Part shown: positions 18,496-29,517 of the stretch, piece by piece | Layout: each line of letters starts with the position of its first letter | Position numbering within the stretch: the stretch's first letter is position 1 | Assembly: GCA_041397765.1 (NCBI GenBank) | Contig: JAWKWA010000006.1 | Span: forward strand, 62,001 to 126,000 | Direction of reading: 5' to 3' | From: JAWKWA01 sp041397765 | Lineage (GTDB): Bacteria > Pseudomonadota > Alphaproteobacteria > Rhizobiales > Hyphomicrobiaceae | Length of the DNA: 64,000 nt | The notes under the pieces: model-generated | Seen by the model: only the letters and a program-made list of their open reading frames with translations | What the model was told of the DNA's origin: nothing | The model's database searches: none | Translations under genes and position numbers: made by a program

Positions 18496-18510
18496 CGCAA
18501 ACAGTTTGCG
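18496..18510. promoter_or_regulatory. Palindromic operator candidate 2 (regulator/methionine gamma-lyase)
   Basis: CGCAAA and TTTGCG form a perfect 6-base inverted repeat separated by CAG. Its centre is 40 bases from the centre of the first dyad, about four helical turns, and both share the GCAA/TTGC core, as expected for cooperative binding by an Lrp octamer. Confidence 0.6.
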
Positions 18511-18555
18511 GGCCGATGGCGGCATTCTCCCCCTCGACGCATCTGGGAGAGGACG

Positions 18556-19758
18556 ATGACGCGCGATACCAACCGGCCGGCCCGGGGCTTTTCGACCGAT
18601 GCCATCCATGCGGGCTATGATCCGCTCGACTATCACGGCGCTCTCAATCCACCGGTCTTCCTCACCTCCACCTATGCCTTCGACAGGATCGCGACCGGCA
18701 CCGAGCGGTTCGCGGGCGAGGCGGAGGGCTATATCTACAGCCGCGTCGGCAATCCGACGGTGCGGGTCCTCGAGGAGCGGCTGGCGAAACTCGAGGGCGG
18801 GGAGGCGGCGCTTGCCACCTCGTCGGGCATGGGGGCGATCACGGCCGTCCTGTGGACGCTCCTGTCGCAGGGCGACGAGGTCATCGCCGACAAGACGCTC
18901 TATGGCTGCACGTTCTCGCTTCTGCAGCACCAGATGGTGCGTTTCGGCATCACGACGCGCTTTGCCGACCTCACCGATCCTGCCAATCTCGCGGCGGCCG
19001 TGAGCCCGAGCACCCGTCTCGTCATCACCGAGACGCCGTCGAACCCCAATATGCGGCTGGTCGACATCGAGGCGGTGGCGGCGGTCTGCCGGGCGCGCGG
19101 CATCACGCTCGTGGTCGACAACACCTATGCGACGCCCTATCTGCAGCGCCCGCTCGCGCTCGGCGCCGATGTGGTCGTGCATTCGGCGACCAAATATCTG
19201 GGCGGCCATGGCGATCTCCTCGCGGGGGCGGTGGTTGCGCGCAAGGAACTGATCGACGCCTTCCGCTTCACCGGCATCAAGGAGCTGAACGGGGCGGTGA
19301 TCTCGGCGCTCGATGCCTTCCTGGTGCTGCGGGGGTTGAAGACGCTGAGCTTGCGCATGGACCGGCATTGCGAGAACGCGCAAGCCCTCGCCGAGGCGAT
19401 TGCCGGGCACCGCGCGGTCGAGACGGTCTACTACCCAGGCCTTGCGAGCCATCCCCAGCACGGGCTGGCGAAGCGGCAGATGCGCAAGGCCGGCGGCATG
19501 ATCGCCTTCGAGCTGAAGGGCGGGCTCGATGCGGGCCGGCGCTTCATGGATGCGGTCGAGCTCGTGACGCGCGCCGTCAGCCTCGGCGATGCCGAGACGC
19601 TGGTGCAGCACCCCGCGAGCATGACGCATGCGACCTACGCGCCGGAGGAACGAGCGGCGCACGGCTTCACCGACGGGCTGATCCGTCTCTCGGTCGGGCT
19701 CGAGGACATCGCCGACCTCACGGCCGACATCGTCGGCGCACTCGACGAGGTTACTTGA
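18556..19758 (+). CDS. Methionine gamma-lyase / Cys-Met metabolism PLP enzyme
   Basis: The 400-residue protein belongs to the gamma-family of PLP enzymes. It has SRVGNPTVRVLEERLAKLEG, the PLP lysine K213 in SATKYLGGHGD, and ETPSNPNMRL. The active-site segment TLYGCTFSLLQ places Tyr116 and Cys118 as in methionine gamma-lyases; most cystathionine lyases lack that cysteine. The likely reaction splits L-methionine into methanethiol, 2-oxobutyrate and ammonia. GGGAGAGGA precedes the ATG. It is transcribed away from the Lrp-type regulator, supporting amino acid-responsive control. Cystathionine gamma-lyase or O-acetylhomoserine sulfhydrylase activity is a less likely alternative. Confidence 0.88.
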   Translation: MTRDTNRPARGFSTDAIHAGYDPLDYHGALNPPVFLTSTYAFDRIATGTERFAGEAEGYIYSRVGNPTVRVLEERLAKLEGGEAALATSSGMGAITAVLWTLLSQGDEVIADKTLYGCTFSLLQHQMVRFGITTRFADLTDPANLAAAVSPSTRLVITETPSNPNMRLVDIEAVAAVCRARGITLVVDNTYATPYLQRPLALGADVVVHSATKYLGGHGDLLAGAVVARKELIDAFRFTGIKELNGAVISALDAFLVLRGLKTLSLRMDRHCENAQALAEAIAGHRAVETVYYPGLASHPQHGLAKRQMRKAGGMIAFELKGGLDAGRRFMDAVELVTRAVSLGDAETLVQHPASMTHATYAPEERAAHGFTDGLIRLSVGLEDIADLTADIVGALDEVT

Positions 19759-19804
19759 GGCGGTCGCGCAGCCGGGGCCGGCCGGCCGCTGACACCCTCC
19801 GCCC

Positions 19805-20245
19805 TCAGCTCACCGCGAACCAGTCCATCTCGACCTGCGAGCCGTCGGCTGCGGCCTCGAGCGTGCCGACGACGATCGTGTGCGACAGCCAGTCGAGGGG
19901 GCCGGGCGCGGTCTCGAAGCGGGGTGTGGTGTGGCCGCGCCAGATGCCATCGGCCGCGCGGCGGGCAAACCCGGCATTGGTCACCATGACGAGGCCGGCC
20001 GTCCCGCCGGGTCCGGCGGCTTCGATCGCGATGGTGTAGCGGGCCCAGACCTCGGCAAGGCCGTCGGCGCGGGTCAGGCACCAGTCCGCACCGCCGGGGA
20101 TCACGCGGCCGTTCAGTCGCGGACCTTCGATCGTGCCGCCGGTGATCGGGATCACCTCGCGCAAGGCATCACGGACCGCCCCGATCTCGTGCGGCGGGGC
20201 GAGGGTGACGGTCAGATGGGCGATCGGGGCGAGAGTCGGTGTCAT
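19805..20245 (-). CDS. DUF3237 (UPF0311) family protein
   Basis: This 146-residue protein matches the DUF3237 family, small beta-barrel proteins of unknown function. Visible landmarks are ITGGTIEGPRLNGRVIPGGA near residues 33-53, ADGLAEVWARYTI near 60-73, and the C-terminal VEMDWFAVS. Length is typical. There is no signal peptide. It lies downstream of trpD on the same strand, with 231 bases between the expected trpD stop and its ATG; if trpD is really frameshifted, trpD translation would run to 20242 and overlap this start by four bases. Confidence 0.8.
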   Translation of the reverse strand: MTPTLAPIAHLTVTLAPPHEIGAVRDALREVIPITGGTIEGPRLNGRVIPGGADWCLTRADGLAEVWARYTIAIEAAGPGGTAGLVMVTNAGFARRAADGIWRGHTTPRFETAPGPLDWLSHTIVVGTLEAAADGSQVEMDWFAVS

Positions 20246-20476
20246 GGCGGGCGTGAGGGTTGAGCGATACCGCCGGGCGGCGGGTCATTGCGGTCCACCG
20301 CCCGGGATTCCAGTGGTGGCCGATCGCGGCGCGATGGCGGGTTCAGTTCGAGCGGAACAGACAACCCGCCCTTCGCCGGCCGCCCCGAGCCCGTTCTTCC
20401 GGCCGACGTGTACAACTGGCTCCAGCACGGGACGCGGAAGCGCAAGGCGGCGACCGGAGGATGGCCGGCGGAGCCG

Positions 20477-21540
20477 TCAGGCGCCGCCGTTCGAGACAGC
20501 CACAAACGCTCGAGCGTGCGCTGGGCGCGGCCGTCGTCGATGGCAGCGCCGGCCATGACGGCGCCGTCCGTGAGGCTGGCCGCCCTGTCGGCGATGACGA
20601 GGGCCGCCGCCGCATTCAGCATGACGGCGTGGCGATAGGCGATGATGGCCTCGGAGGTGTCGCCCGAGATCAGCGCCTTCAGCTTGGCGGTATTCTCCGC
20701 CGCCGTGCCGCCGAGGATGCGGCCGAAGGGATGCTCGGGGAGCCCGGCATCCTCCGGCCTGACCTCGGTGCGCCGCACCCGGCCGTTCTCCAGGGCCGCC
20801 ACATAGGTCGGGCCGGCGATCGAAATCTCGTCGGTGCCGTCGAAACCATGCACCACCCAGGCCTTCTCGGAGCCGAGCGTCCTCAGCGTCTCGGCCATCG
20901 GACCGATGATCGCCTCGGTGAAGGCACCGGTGAGCTGGCGCTTGACGCCGGCGGGGTTGGTGAGGGGGCCGAGAATGTTGAAGATGGTACGGGTGCCGAG
21001 CTCGATCCGCGCCGGCATGACGTGGCGCATGGCGGAATGGTGGTTCGGCGCGTTCATGTAGCCGATGCCGGCCTCGCGGATCGAACGCTCGATGACCGGC
21101 ACGTCGGCATTGATGTCGACGCCGAGGCTCGAGAGCACGTCGGCGGCGCCCGATTTCGACGATTGCGCCCGGTTGCCGTGCTTGGCGATGGGCACGCCGA
21201 GGCTGGCGACGACGAGGGCGGTCGCGGTCGAGATGTTGAGCGTGCCGCGGCCGTCGCCGCCGGTGCCGACGATGTCCATGGCGCCTGCAGGCGCCAAGAC
21301 GCGCCGGGCCTTGGCGCGCATCACGGTGGCGGCGCCGGCCACCTCCTCGAGCGATTCGCCGCGCATCCTCAGGATCATCAGGAAGCCGCCGATCTGGGCC
21401 GGCGTCGCCTTTCCCGACATGATGATCTCGAAGGCCTCCTCGGCCTCGTGCTGCATGAGGGCGGAGCCGATGGCGCGCGACACATAGGGTTTCAGCGCGG
21501 CCGGATCGACCTCGGTGGCGGCGGGGGCTTGTGCTGTCAT
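20477..21540 (-). CDS. trpD: TrpD, anthranilate phosphoribosyltransferase, frameshifted at the C-terminus
   Basis: The enzyme transfers phosphoribosyl from PRPP to anthranilate in tryptophan synthesis. The frame from the ATG at 21540 has the N-terminal helical domain, the PRPP-binding MDIVGTGGDGRGTLNIST, AKHGNRAQSSKSGAADVL and NILGPLTNPAG, all canonical. Near 20501-20506 one G is missing: restoring it gives LERLVAVSNGGA and a stop at 20477-20479, the expected end at about 354 residues. As written, the frame instead continues with about 85 unrelated proline/arginine-rich residues to 20242. The active site is complete upstream, so a tailed product might still work. It follows trpG closely. Confidence 0.92.
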
Positions 21541-21581
21541 GTCGGCTGACGTTCCCGGTGGAGGCTGAACGGAGGGGCGGC

Positions 21582-22190
21582 TCAGGCGGCGCGGCGGGTC
21601 TTGCGCGGCTTGTTGCCGACGAGACCGGCGAGGGCGAGGAAATTGGCGAGAAGGGCATGGCCCTGCTCGGAGGCGATGCTCTCGGGGTGGAACTGCACGC
21701 CATGCACGCGGTGGGTGCGGTGGCGCAGGCCCATGATGAGCCCGTCGTCGGACTCGGCGGTGATCTCGAGGCAGGCAGGCAGGCTCTTGCGCTCGACGAT
21801 CAGCGAATGATAGCGCGTCGCGGCGAAGGACTTCGGCAGCCCCTCGAAGATGCCGAGGCCCTTGTGGCGGATGGTCGAGAGTTTGCCGTGCATGAGGGCG
21901 GGTGCACGGATCACCCGGCCGCCATAGGCCTGGCCGATCGCCTGGTGGCCGAGGCAGACCCCGAGAATCGGGATGTCGGCGCCCGCCTTCTCGATCAGCT
22001 CGAGGCAGATGCCGGCCTCGTTGGGCGTGCAGGGGCCTGGCGAGAGCACGACGGCTGCGGGCTTTTGCGCAAGCACCTGGGCGACCGTGATCTTGTCGTT
22101 GCGCACGACCTGGCACTCGGCGCCGAGATCGCCGAGGAGGTGGACGAGATTGTAGGTGAAGCTGTCATAGTTATCGATGAGCGTCAGCAT
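21582..22190 (-). CDS. trpG: TrpG, anthranilate synthase glutaminase component
   Basis: This 202-residue class I glutamine amidotransferase supplies ammonia to TrpE. The catalytic cysteine is in LGVCLGHQAIGQ and the His/Glu pair in GVQFHPESIASEQG; the N-terminus MLTLIDNYDSFTYNLVHLLG is canonical, which fixes the start at 22190. It lies directly upstream of trpD (41 bases) and downstream of a phosphohistidine phosphatase gene, in an order trpE ... trpG-trpD with two small genes in between. Confidence 0.95.
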   Translation of the reverse strand: MLTLIDNYDSFTYNLVHLLGDLGAECQVVRNDKITVAQVLAQKPAAVVLSPGPCTPNEAGICLELIEKAGADIPILGVCLGHQAIGQAYGGRVIRAPALMHGKLSTIRHKGLGIFEGLPKSFAATRYHSLIVERKSLPACLEITAESDDGLIMGLRHRTHRVHGVQFHPESIASEQGHALLANFLALAGLVGNKPRKTRRAA

Positions 22191-22402
22191 GGCGTCGTCC
22201 CGGCTCGTCGTCCCGTGCGCTGCGGAAGCATCGCAAGGTGTCCCGCCGGCACAGTAGAGCCACACGGGCGCGGATGCGAGCGCGAATGAGGGCCAAGGGC
22301 GCCAAGGCGGATCGGCGGGCGATCCGCGCGCGCGCCTGTGAGGGCCGGCTGCGCGTCCGGCCTGCCCCGGCCTCGCCGAAAGGCCAGGAAAGTCTGCTCG
22401 CG

Positions 22403-22918
22403 TCATCCGAGCTTGGCGGGGGTGATGTACAACCGGAGCGCCCCCAGCGCGGGATGCAGATCCTTCCAGCTCGACTGCGTGAAGGAAATGACGGCAAGCG
22501 CACAGGTCGGGAATTTGCGGCCCATGGCGGTGATGTCCTCGCGCCGGCCGGTGGCGACGAGATCGAGCGCGAGAGCGTGGAGCCCCGGATTGTGGCCGAC
22601 GACCAGCACGTGGCGCGCCGCCGCCGGCAGGCGCTTCAGTCGCGCCAGCAGGGCGGCAGGGCTTGCCAGATAGAGGCCGTCCTCGACGAGCTCCTCGGGG
22701 GTGCAGTCGAGATGCGGGCGGATCAACGCCCAGGTGTCGCGCGTGCGCCGGGCCGTCGAGACGAGCACCAGATCGGGCTTCAGGTCGTGCAGCCGCATAT
22801 AGCCGCCGATGGCGGGGGCGGCCTTCTCGCCCCGGCGCGCCAGCGGCCGATCGGCATCGAGCATGGTGTCTTCGTCGGTGCTCGACTTGGCATGCCGCAA
22901 CAGGCTGAGCGTCAGCAT
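22403..22918 (-). CDS. SixA-like histidine phosphatase family protein
   Basis: The 171-residue protein has the phosphoglycerate-mutase-type motif LSLLRHAKSS at residues 4-13, the arginine in STARRTRDTW and the second histidine in VVGHNPGLH. Short single-domain members of this kind include SixA, which dephosphorylates phosphohistidine on histidine-containing phosphotransfer domains; substrate here is not known. It is on the trp strand between the AhpD-like gene and trpG, with 212 bases to trpG, so co-transcription is possible but not evident. Confidence 0.85.
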   Translation of the reverse strand: MLTLSLLRHAKSSTDEDTMLDADRPLARRGEKAAPAIGGYMRLHDLKPDLVLVSTARRTRDTWALIRPHLDCTPEELVEDGLYLASPAALLARLKRLPAAARHVLVVGHNPGLHALALDLVATGRREDITAMGRKFPTCALAVISFTQSSWKDLHPALGALRLYITPAKLG

Positions 22919-23085
22919 GGCGTCTCTCCGGGATCGCGCGGGCAGGGCGGACGGGCCGTCCCGGCCGATCTTGAACCCTCGGCGCGGCGAGCGCCAGCGA
23001 TCAGCAGCGTCTTGCTGCTGCGGAGCGTGGATGGTCGAGCCGCCGCATCAGGCAGGCGCCCGGCCCGGCCCTCCCGACTCCGCCG

Positions 23086-23445
23086 TCAGCCGCGTGCGGC
23101 GCGCTCGGCGACGAAGGCATCGTAGGCCGCCAGCGCCTCGCCGGCATAGATTTGCGAGGGACCGCCGCCCATCTGGATGGTGACGGCGAGCATCTCGGCG
23201 ACCTCCTCGCGCGTTGCCCCCTTCATCGCCACCATCTTGGCATGCCAGGCGACGCAGCCCTCGCAACGCGAGGCGACGCCGATGGCGAGCGCGACCAGCT
23301 CCTTCATCTTGCCCGACAGTGCGCCGTCCTTGTAGGCCGCCTTGCCCAGCGCGCCGGCACCGGCCATAGCGTCGGGAAGGGCCTCGCGCAGGCGCGCGGC
23401 GCCGCTCACGACCTCGCCGGCGATCTCAGGATAGCTCTTCGTCAT
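23086..23445 (-). CDS. AhpD-like carboxymuconolactone decarboxylase family protein
   Basis: The 119-residue helical protein contains CEGCVAWHAKM, the CxxC-x3-H motif of AhpD-like alkylhydroperoxidases, preceded by GKMKELVALAIGVAS. Such proteins act as small disulfide reductases or peroxidase partners. Homology starts at MTKSYPEIAGEVVSGAARLR, fixing the ATG at 23445; an upstream extension to 23532 is not supported. It lies between trpE and sixA on the same strand. Confidence 0.85.
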   Translation of the reverse strand: MTKSYPEIAGEVVSGAARLREALPDAMAGAGALGKAAYKDGALSGKMKELVALAIGVASRCEGCVAWHAKMVAMKGATREEVAEMLAVTIQMGGGPSQIYAGEALAAYDAFVAERAARG

Positions 23446-23593
23446 GACATCTCTCTCAATTGCAGCCACTCGATGCGGTGGCCGGGTGGCATCGACCCCG
23501 AGGGAAGGCCAAAGCTCAATGATGTCGGTCAAATCGCAGGGTGTTCCATGTCCGGCAATCTGCGGAGGTGCCTCCCCGGTCGCGGACCGGGCC

Positions 23594-25135
<1,542 letters not shown>

Positions 25136-25271
25136 GGCTCAGGTCCAGTGCTGTGGCATGTCCCGGCGGGACGGTGCCGGCTCGCGGCCGGCGCGGCGGC
25201 CGGGCCTCGTCATCCTCGGACAGGGCGCCGCCATCGCCGCGGCGATCCGGTGGCCGTTGGCGCGGCGCCGA

Positions 25272-27152
25272 CTACTGGCGGGCCTCGCCGGCGAGCCGGC
25301 GGAAGGCCTCGTCGTTGATCGACAGACCATACTCGGCCTGCAAGGCGCCGACATATTGCGCCGACAGGTCGCCGTCGATCTGCTGGCGCAGCTCGCTCGC
25401 ATAGGATTTGCGCGCCTCATCGGTGATCGGTTCTGCCGGGATGATCTCGGTCACCTTGAAGACGATGCGTCCATTGCCGTCCTCGGTCGCGACCGTTCCG
25501 GCCCCGTCGGCCGCCAGCGCGAAGACGAAATTGATGAGCTGGGGCGGCAAGGCCTCGGACTTCGTGGTGCGGGTGATCGGCTCGGCCGACTGGAGCTCGA
25601 CGCCGGCACCGGTCGCCAGCTCCTTCAACGAGGCCCCCTCGTTGGCTCGCTTGGTGAGGTCCTGGGCGAGCTTCAGGATGGACTTGCGCTGCTCGGCGGC
25701 GACATAGGCGGTCTTGATCTCATCCTTCACTTCATCGAAGGGGCGATCATGGGCCGGAGCGACCGCGGCGACCTCGATCCAGGCATAGCCGCGCCGGCCG
25801 AGATCGACCGGATCGGTCTCGAGGCCGACATCGCTCTCGAAGGCCGATTTGACGATCTGGGGAAAGTCGGCGGCCACCTGCACGGGCTTGCCATCCTCGC
25901 CCTTTCCGGCGGCATCGACGGTGATGTCGAGCTGCTCGATGCCGGCGGCGGTGGCGGCGTCCTTCAGCGAGGCTCCGCCGGCACGGGCATCCTCGATCGC
26001 CTTGTAGATCTCGTCCTGGATCCGCCGGCCGGCGCGATCCTGCTGCAGGTTGGTGCGGATCGAATCCTTCACCTCATCGAGGGTCTTGGTCACCGCCGGC
26101 TCGATCTCGGTGACCTTGACGATGGAGGTGGAAAGGCTGCCCTCGACCGGCTTCGACACCTCGTCCTTCTTCAGCGAGAAGGCGGCCTCGGCGACGGCCG
26201 GGTCGAGCAGCTTGTCGCGGCTGATGAGCCCGCGATCGACGTCCGCCTCGGTACGGCCGGCGGCCTTGGCGACTTCCATGAAATCCTTGCCTGCCGCCAG
26301 CTCGGCCGAGGCCGCATCGGCGGCGGCCTTGTCGGGGAAGGTGAGCTGCAGGACATGGCGGCGCTCGGGCGTGCCGAAGGAGGCCTTGTTGGTTTCGTAG
26401 AAGGCCTTGACCTCCTCGTCGCTCACCTCGATCGAGGGGCCGACCGTCTGGGGAGTGGCGAGGGCGACATGGATGGTGCGGTACTCGGGCGCGGCATAGT
26501 CGGTCTTGTGGCCCTCGTAGTACTGCTTCAGCGCGGCCTCGTCGGGCTCGGCGACAGTGCCGGCCTTCTCGATCGGCAGCACGAAATATTCGATCCGCCG
26601 CTTCTCGCCCTGGTAGCGGTTGAAGGCATCGATCAGCACGGCGGGAGCCGCCTCGCCCGAGGCGATGGTGGTGACGAGCTGATTGCGGATGGTCTCGAGG
26701 CGCTCGTAGTGGACGACACCCTGCTCGTTGAGGCCGAGGAACTGTGCGATCTCGCGGAAGGTGGCCGGATTGAAGCTGCCGTCGGCGCCGGCGAACAGAG
26801 GCGAGCCATGGATGTCGGCGATCGTCGCCTCCTCGCTGTAGCCGAGGCCGAGCTTGCGGGCATGGGCCTCGACCAGCAACTCGGCGAGGACCCGCTGGTC
26901 GAGACCGAGGCTGCGGCCGACGGCGGGGGAGATGCGCTGGCGGAACTGCAGGCTGAGCTGGCCGAGCGCGCGGGAGAAACGGCGCTGGTAGTCCTGCGGC
27001 GTGATGTCGACGCCGCCGACGGTGACGACGGCGTTGCCGCCGAAATTGCGCAGCATGTCGCCGACGCCCCAGGCGGCGAAGCTGAGGATCAGCAGTCCGA
27101 GCAGGATCTTGACGGCGAAGCTGCCGACCGAGTTTCTAAGCGCCTCGAGCAT
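25272..27152 (-). CDS. ppiD: PpiD-like membrane-anchored SurA-type peptidyl-prolyl isomerase
   Basis: The 626-residue protein has one N-terminal membrane anchor (VKILLGLLILSFAAWGVGDM), a SurA_N-like helical region with DYQRRFSRALGQL, and a central parvulin-type domain (RRHVLQLTFPDKAAADAASA, ISRDKLLDPAVAEAAFSLKK), followed by a long helical C-terminal region. PpiD assists folding of proteins leaving the Sec translocon, on the periplasmic side of the inner membrane. Start at 27152 (MLEALRNSVGSFAVK) matches family N-termini. It is divergent from tpiA; the ppiD-trpE linkage and tpiA-secG-pyrG-kdsA linkage are common in alphaproteobacteria. Confidence 0.92.
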   Translation of the reverse strand: MLEALRNSVGSFAVKILLGLLILSFAAWGVGDMLRNFGGNAVVTVGGVDITPQDYQRRFSRALGQLSLQFRQRISPAVGRSLGLDQRVLAELLVEAHARKLGLGYSEEATIADIHGSPLFAGADGSFNPATFREIAQFLGLNEQGVVHYERLETIRNQLVTTIASGEAAPAVLIDAFNRYQGEKRRIEYFVLPIEKAGTVAEPDEAALKQYYEGHKTDYAAPEYRTIHVALATPQTVGPSIEVSDEEVKAFYETNKASFGTPERRHVLQLTFPDKAAADAASAELAAGKDFMEVAKAAGRTEADVDRGLISRDKLLDPAVAEAAFSLKKDEVSKPVEGSLSTSIVKVTEIEPAVTKTLDEVKDSIRTNLQQDRAGRRIQDEIYKAIEDARAGGASLKDAATAAGIEQLDITVDAAGKGEDGKPVQVAADFPQIVKSAFESDVGLETDPVDLGRRGYAWIEVAAVAPAHDRPFDEVKDEIKTAYVAAEQRKSILKLAQDLTKRANEGASLKELATGAGVELQSAEPITRTTKSEALPPQLINFVFALAADGAGTVATEDGNGRIVFKVTEIIPAEPITDEARKSYASELRQQIDGDLSAQYVGALQAEYGLSINDEAFRRLAGEARQ

Positions 27153-27419
27153 GATGTTGTTCTGTCCGGAGGGTTCGCGTATCTGAGATGGCGCCCGGCG
27201 GTCGGGGGCGGAGGTCGCCATGGCATGGGCGGCCGGAGCAAGACCCGGCCGTGCGGCGCGCATCATAGGTAGGTCGCCCGGACGCGGCAAGCCGCGTTTG
27301 CCGGCGGGGCTGCGACCGGAGAAGCGGGCGGACAGCGCTCCAGGCGCGATCGGCCGAGGTGGCGATCGGGGCGCGGCGGTCGGATGGCCGGGGACGCCCG
27401 GCGAGAGGAGATCAGGAAC

Positions 27420-28172
27420 ATGCAGCCGACGAGGCCGCTGGTGGCCGGCAACTGGAAAATGAACGGGCTCTCGAGCGCGCTCGATGAGGCCGTGCGCATC
27501 GGCGAGATGTTCAGCGCGCGCCGGCGCGGCTGCGACGCCATGATCTGCCCGCCCGCCACGCTCGTGAAGGCGCTCGTCGGCCGGGTCGCCGGCAGCGGCA
27601 TCCTGGTCGGCGGGCAGGATTGCCATCCCGCGGCGAAGGGCGCCCACACTGGCGACATCTCCGCCGAGATGCTGGCCGATCTGGGGGCGAGCGCGGTCAT
27701 CGTCGGCCATTCGGAGCGGCGCGGCGATCACGGCGAGAGCGACGAGATCGTCCGTCGCAAGGCCGAGGCGGCGCATCGTGCAGGGCTCATCGCCATCATC
27801 TGCGTCGGCGAGACGGCCGGCCAGCGGACTGCCGGACTGACTGTGCCGGTGGTCGCGCGCCAGATCCGTCGCTCCGTGCCCGATGGGGCGACGGCGGCCA
27901 ATACGATCATCGCCTATGAGCCGGTCTGGGCGATCGGCTCGGGAATGACGCCGACCCGGCTCGACGTCATGATCGTGCATCAGGAGATCCGCAGGCTCAT
28001 GAGCGGGCGGGCGGATGCGGCGGGCATGCGAATCCTGTACGGGGGCTCGGTCAATGCCGGCAATGCCCGCGACCTGATGTCGGCCGAGGATGTCGACGGG
28101 GCGCTGGTCGGCGGCGCGAGCCTCAAGGCCGATGATTTCCTCGGCATCATCGCGGCCTATGACGAGGCCTGA
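27420..28172 (+). CDS. tpiA: Triosephosphate isomerase
   Basis: The 250-residue TIM-barrel enzyme interconverts glyceraldehyde 3-phosphate and dihydroxyacetone phosphate. It has the catalytic lysine in AGNWKMNG, the histidine in VGHSERR, and the glutamate in IAYEPVWAIG, with the phosphate-binding loop ILYGGSVNAGNA. The ATG at 27420 follows GAGAGGAG. It is transcribed away from ppiD and precedes secG, pyrG and kdsA on the same strand. Confidence 0.97.
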   Translation: MQPTRPLVAGNWKMNGLSSALDEAVRIGEMFSARRRGCDAMICPPATLVKALVGRVAGSGILVGGQDCHPAAKGAHTGDISAEMLADLGASAVIVGHSERRGDHGESDEIVRRKAEAAHRAGLIAIICVGETAGQRTAGLTVPVVARQIRRSVPDGATAANTIIAYEPVWAIGSGMTPTRLDVMIVHQEIRRLMSGRADAAGMRILYGGSVNAGNARDLMSAEDVDGALVGGASLKADDFLGIIAAYDEA

Positions 28173-28246
28173 CGAGGATCGCGGCGGGCCGGATTGCCAC
28201 CGCGCGGGAGGCAGGCAGGGCAGCATTCGCTGGAAGGGGTGATCTC

Positions 28247-28705
28247 ATGCGGGGACCGGGAGCGACCAGGATGGCGGAGCGCGGGCAGCGGGCAGAGCGT
28301 TCGGCGTGGCGGCACCTGGCGGCCATTGCGGTGCTGCTCGCGGCCGGACCTGCCATGCTCGCGCCGTCCGCCCCCGCCCACGCCAAGGCGCTCGAGCAGG
28401 CCGAGTGCAGCGCGCTCGACGGCGAGTTGGCGGCGCTCGAGGCATCGGGCGTGAAGGACGACGTCGAGAAGGGCGTGACGTGGGGGCGGTTCAACCTGTC
28501 GAGCGATCGCATCTCGCGCATCAAGCACTATCTGGAGGTGCGCGAGAAGGTGCTGTTCCGCTGCCCGAGCCTGCCGGCGAAGGCGATGGCGGGCATCTCG
28601 ACGACGGCGGCCGCAGCCGGCGACGGGGCGGCCCAGCCGGCACCTGCCGCAAAGAAGAAGTCATCGACCGATGGCGGCACCACGGCGCGCCAGAAGACCC
28701 GCTGA
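28247..28705 (+). CDS. Small exported protein of unknown function
   Basis: The 152-residue protein has a basic N-terminus, a hydrophobic signal segment (LAAIAVLLAAGPAMLA, cleavage near AHA-KALE), a mature helical domain with two cysteines (AECSALDGEL and LFRCPSLPAK) and a Lys/Ser/Thr-rich tail. The start could instead be the ATG at 28271. I do not recognise the family. It sits between tpiA and secG. Confidence 0.65.
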   Translation: MRGPGATRMAERGQRAERSAWRHLAAIAVLLAAGPAMLAPSAPAHAKALEQAECSALDGELAALEASGVKDDVEKGVTWGRFNLSSDRISRIKHYLEVREKVLFRCPSLPAKAMAGISTTAAAAGDGAAQPAPAAKKKSSTDGGTTARQKTR

Positions 28706-29118
28706 GCCGATCGCACCCGGTTGCCCGGCCGGCCGGTCGACGTGGCCGAGGTCCGTGGCTGACAACAGCGATGCTGCGGGCTGGCAAAGCCGGGCGCCAT
28801 TGTGTAGAAGACGCTCGACAACCTTGATCAGCGAGCCGGCCGCGACGGCATCGAATACGTCGCAGATGGCGAGCAGTCCTATCTGAGCCGAAGTCCTGAA
28901 GCTTTCCGCGCATGTGCGAGCGTGCACCCGGGAAGCGGCGGTGATCCGGCCCTCGAGTGTCATGGGCACCGAAAGGGCGCGTCATGGGCACCAAGGGGTC
29001 GCGGTGAGCCGCCTTTGGACCTCAAGTCCGATTCTCGAGCCCCTTGCGGTCGCAGGCCGTCTCGCGACGGCCGCGAGGCGAGCGGCTCCTCACAAGTCCT
29101 GAAGGGCATTCGACAGCC
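28706..29118. other. Gene-free stretch between the exported protein and secG
   Basis: I see no supportable gene in these 413 bases. Short open frames on the minus strand (for example 28661-28969) have no recognisable family. A short direct repeat of GTCATGGGCACC occurs at about 28959 and 28981. The secG promoter presumably lies at the right end but I could not assign it. Confidence 0.5.
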
Positions 29119-29517
29119 ATGGCCACCGTTCTTCTCGTCATCCACCTGATGGTCGCCGCGGCGCTGGTCGGCGTCGTGCTCCTGCAACGCTCCGAGGGCG
29201 GGGCGCTCGGCATCGGCGGGGGCGGTGGCGGCGGCTTCATGACCGGACGGGGCGCGGCCAATCTGCTCACCCGCACCACCGCGATCCTCGCTGCGGTGTT
29301 CTTTGCGACGAGCCTCCTGCTCACCATTCTCGCCAATCAGCGGGCGCCGACTCCCTCGGTGCTGACGACCCCCGCCACCTCGACCGGTTCATCGACGACG
29401 GGGCAGGGTTCGGGCGCTGGGGCGGACGGCAGCGCGCTGCCGTCGCTGGACACGCTGGTGCCGTCGACAAGCGGCAGCGGCACGGCCACGGACACCGGCG
29501 TTCCCCAGTCCCAGTAG
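29119..29517 (+). CDS. secG: SecG, preprotein translocase subunit
   Basis: The 132-residue inner-membrane protein has two membrane segments (LVIHLMVAAALVGVVLL and ILAAVFFATSLLLTILA) joined by a glycine-rich cytoplasmic loop (LGIGGGGGGGFMTGRGAANL with LLTRTT), the classic SecG plan. The C-terminal 50 residues are a Ser/Thr/Gly-rich tail often seen in alphaproteobacterial SecG. It helps SecYEG export proteins. It is followed by pyrG. Confidence 0.93.
   Translation: MATVLLVIHLMVAAALVGVVLLQRSEGGALGIGGGGGGGFMTGRGAANLLTRTTAILAAVFFATSLLLTILANQRAPTPSVLTTPATSTGSSTTGQGSGAGADGSALPSLDTLVPSTSGSGTATDTGVPQSQ

Noticed and set aside
28661..28969. 102-codon minus-strand open frame between the exported protein and secG
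   Set aside because: No family similarity, no ribosome binding site that stands out, and it overlaps the end of the upstream gene.
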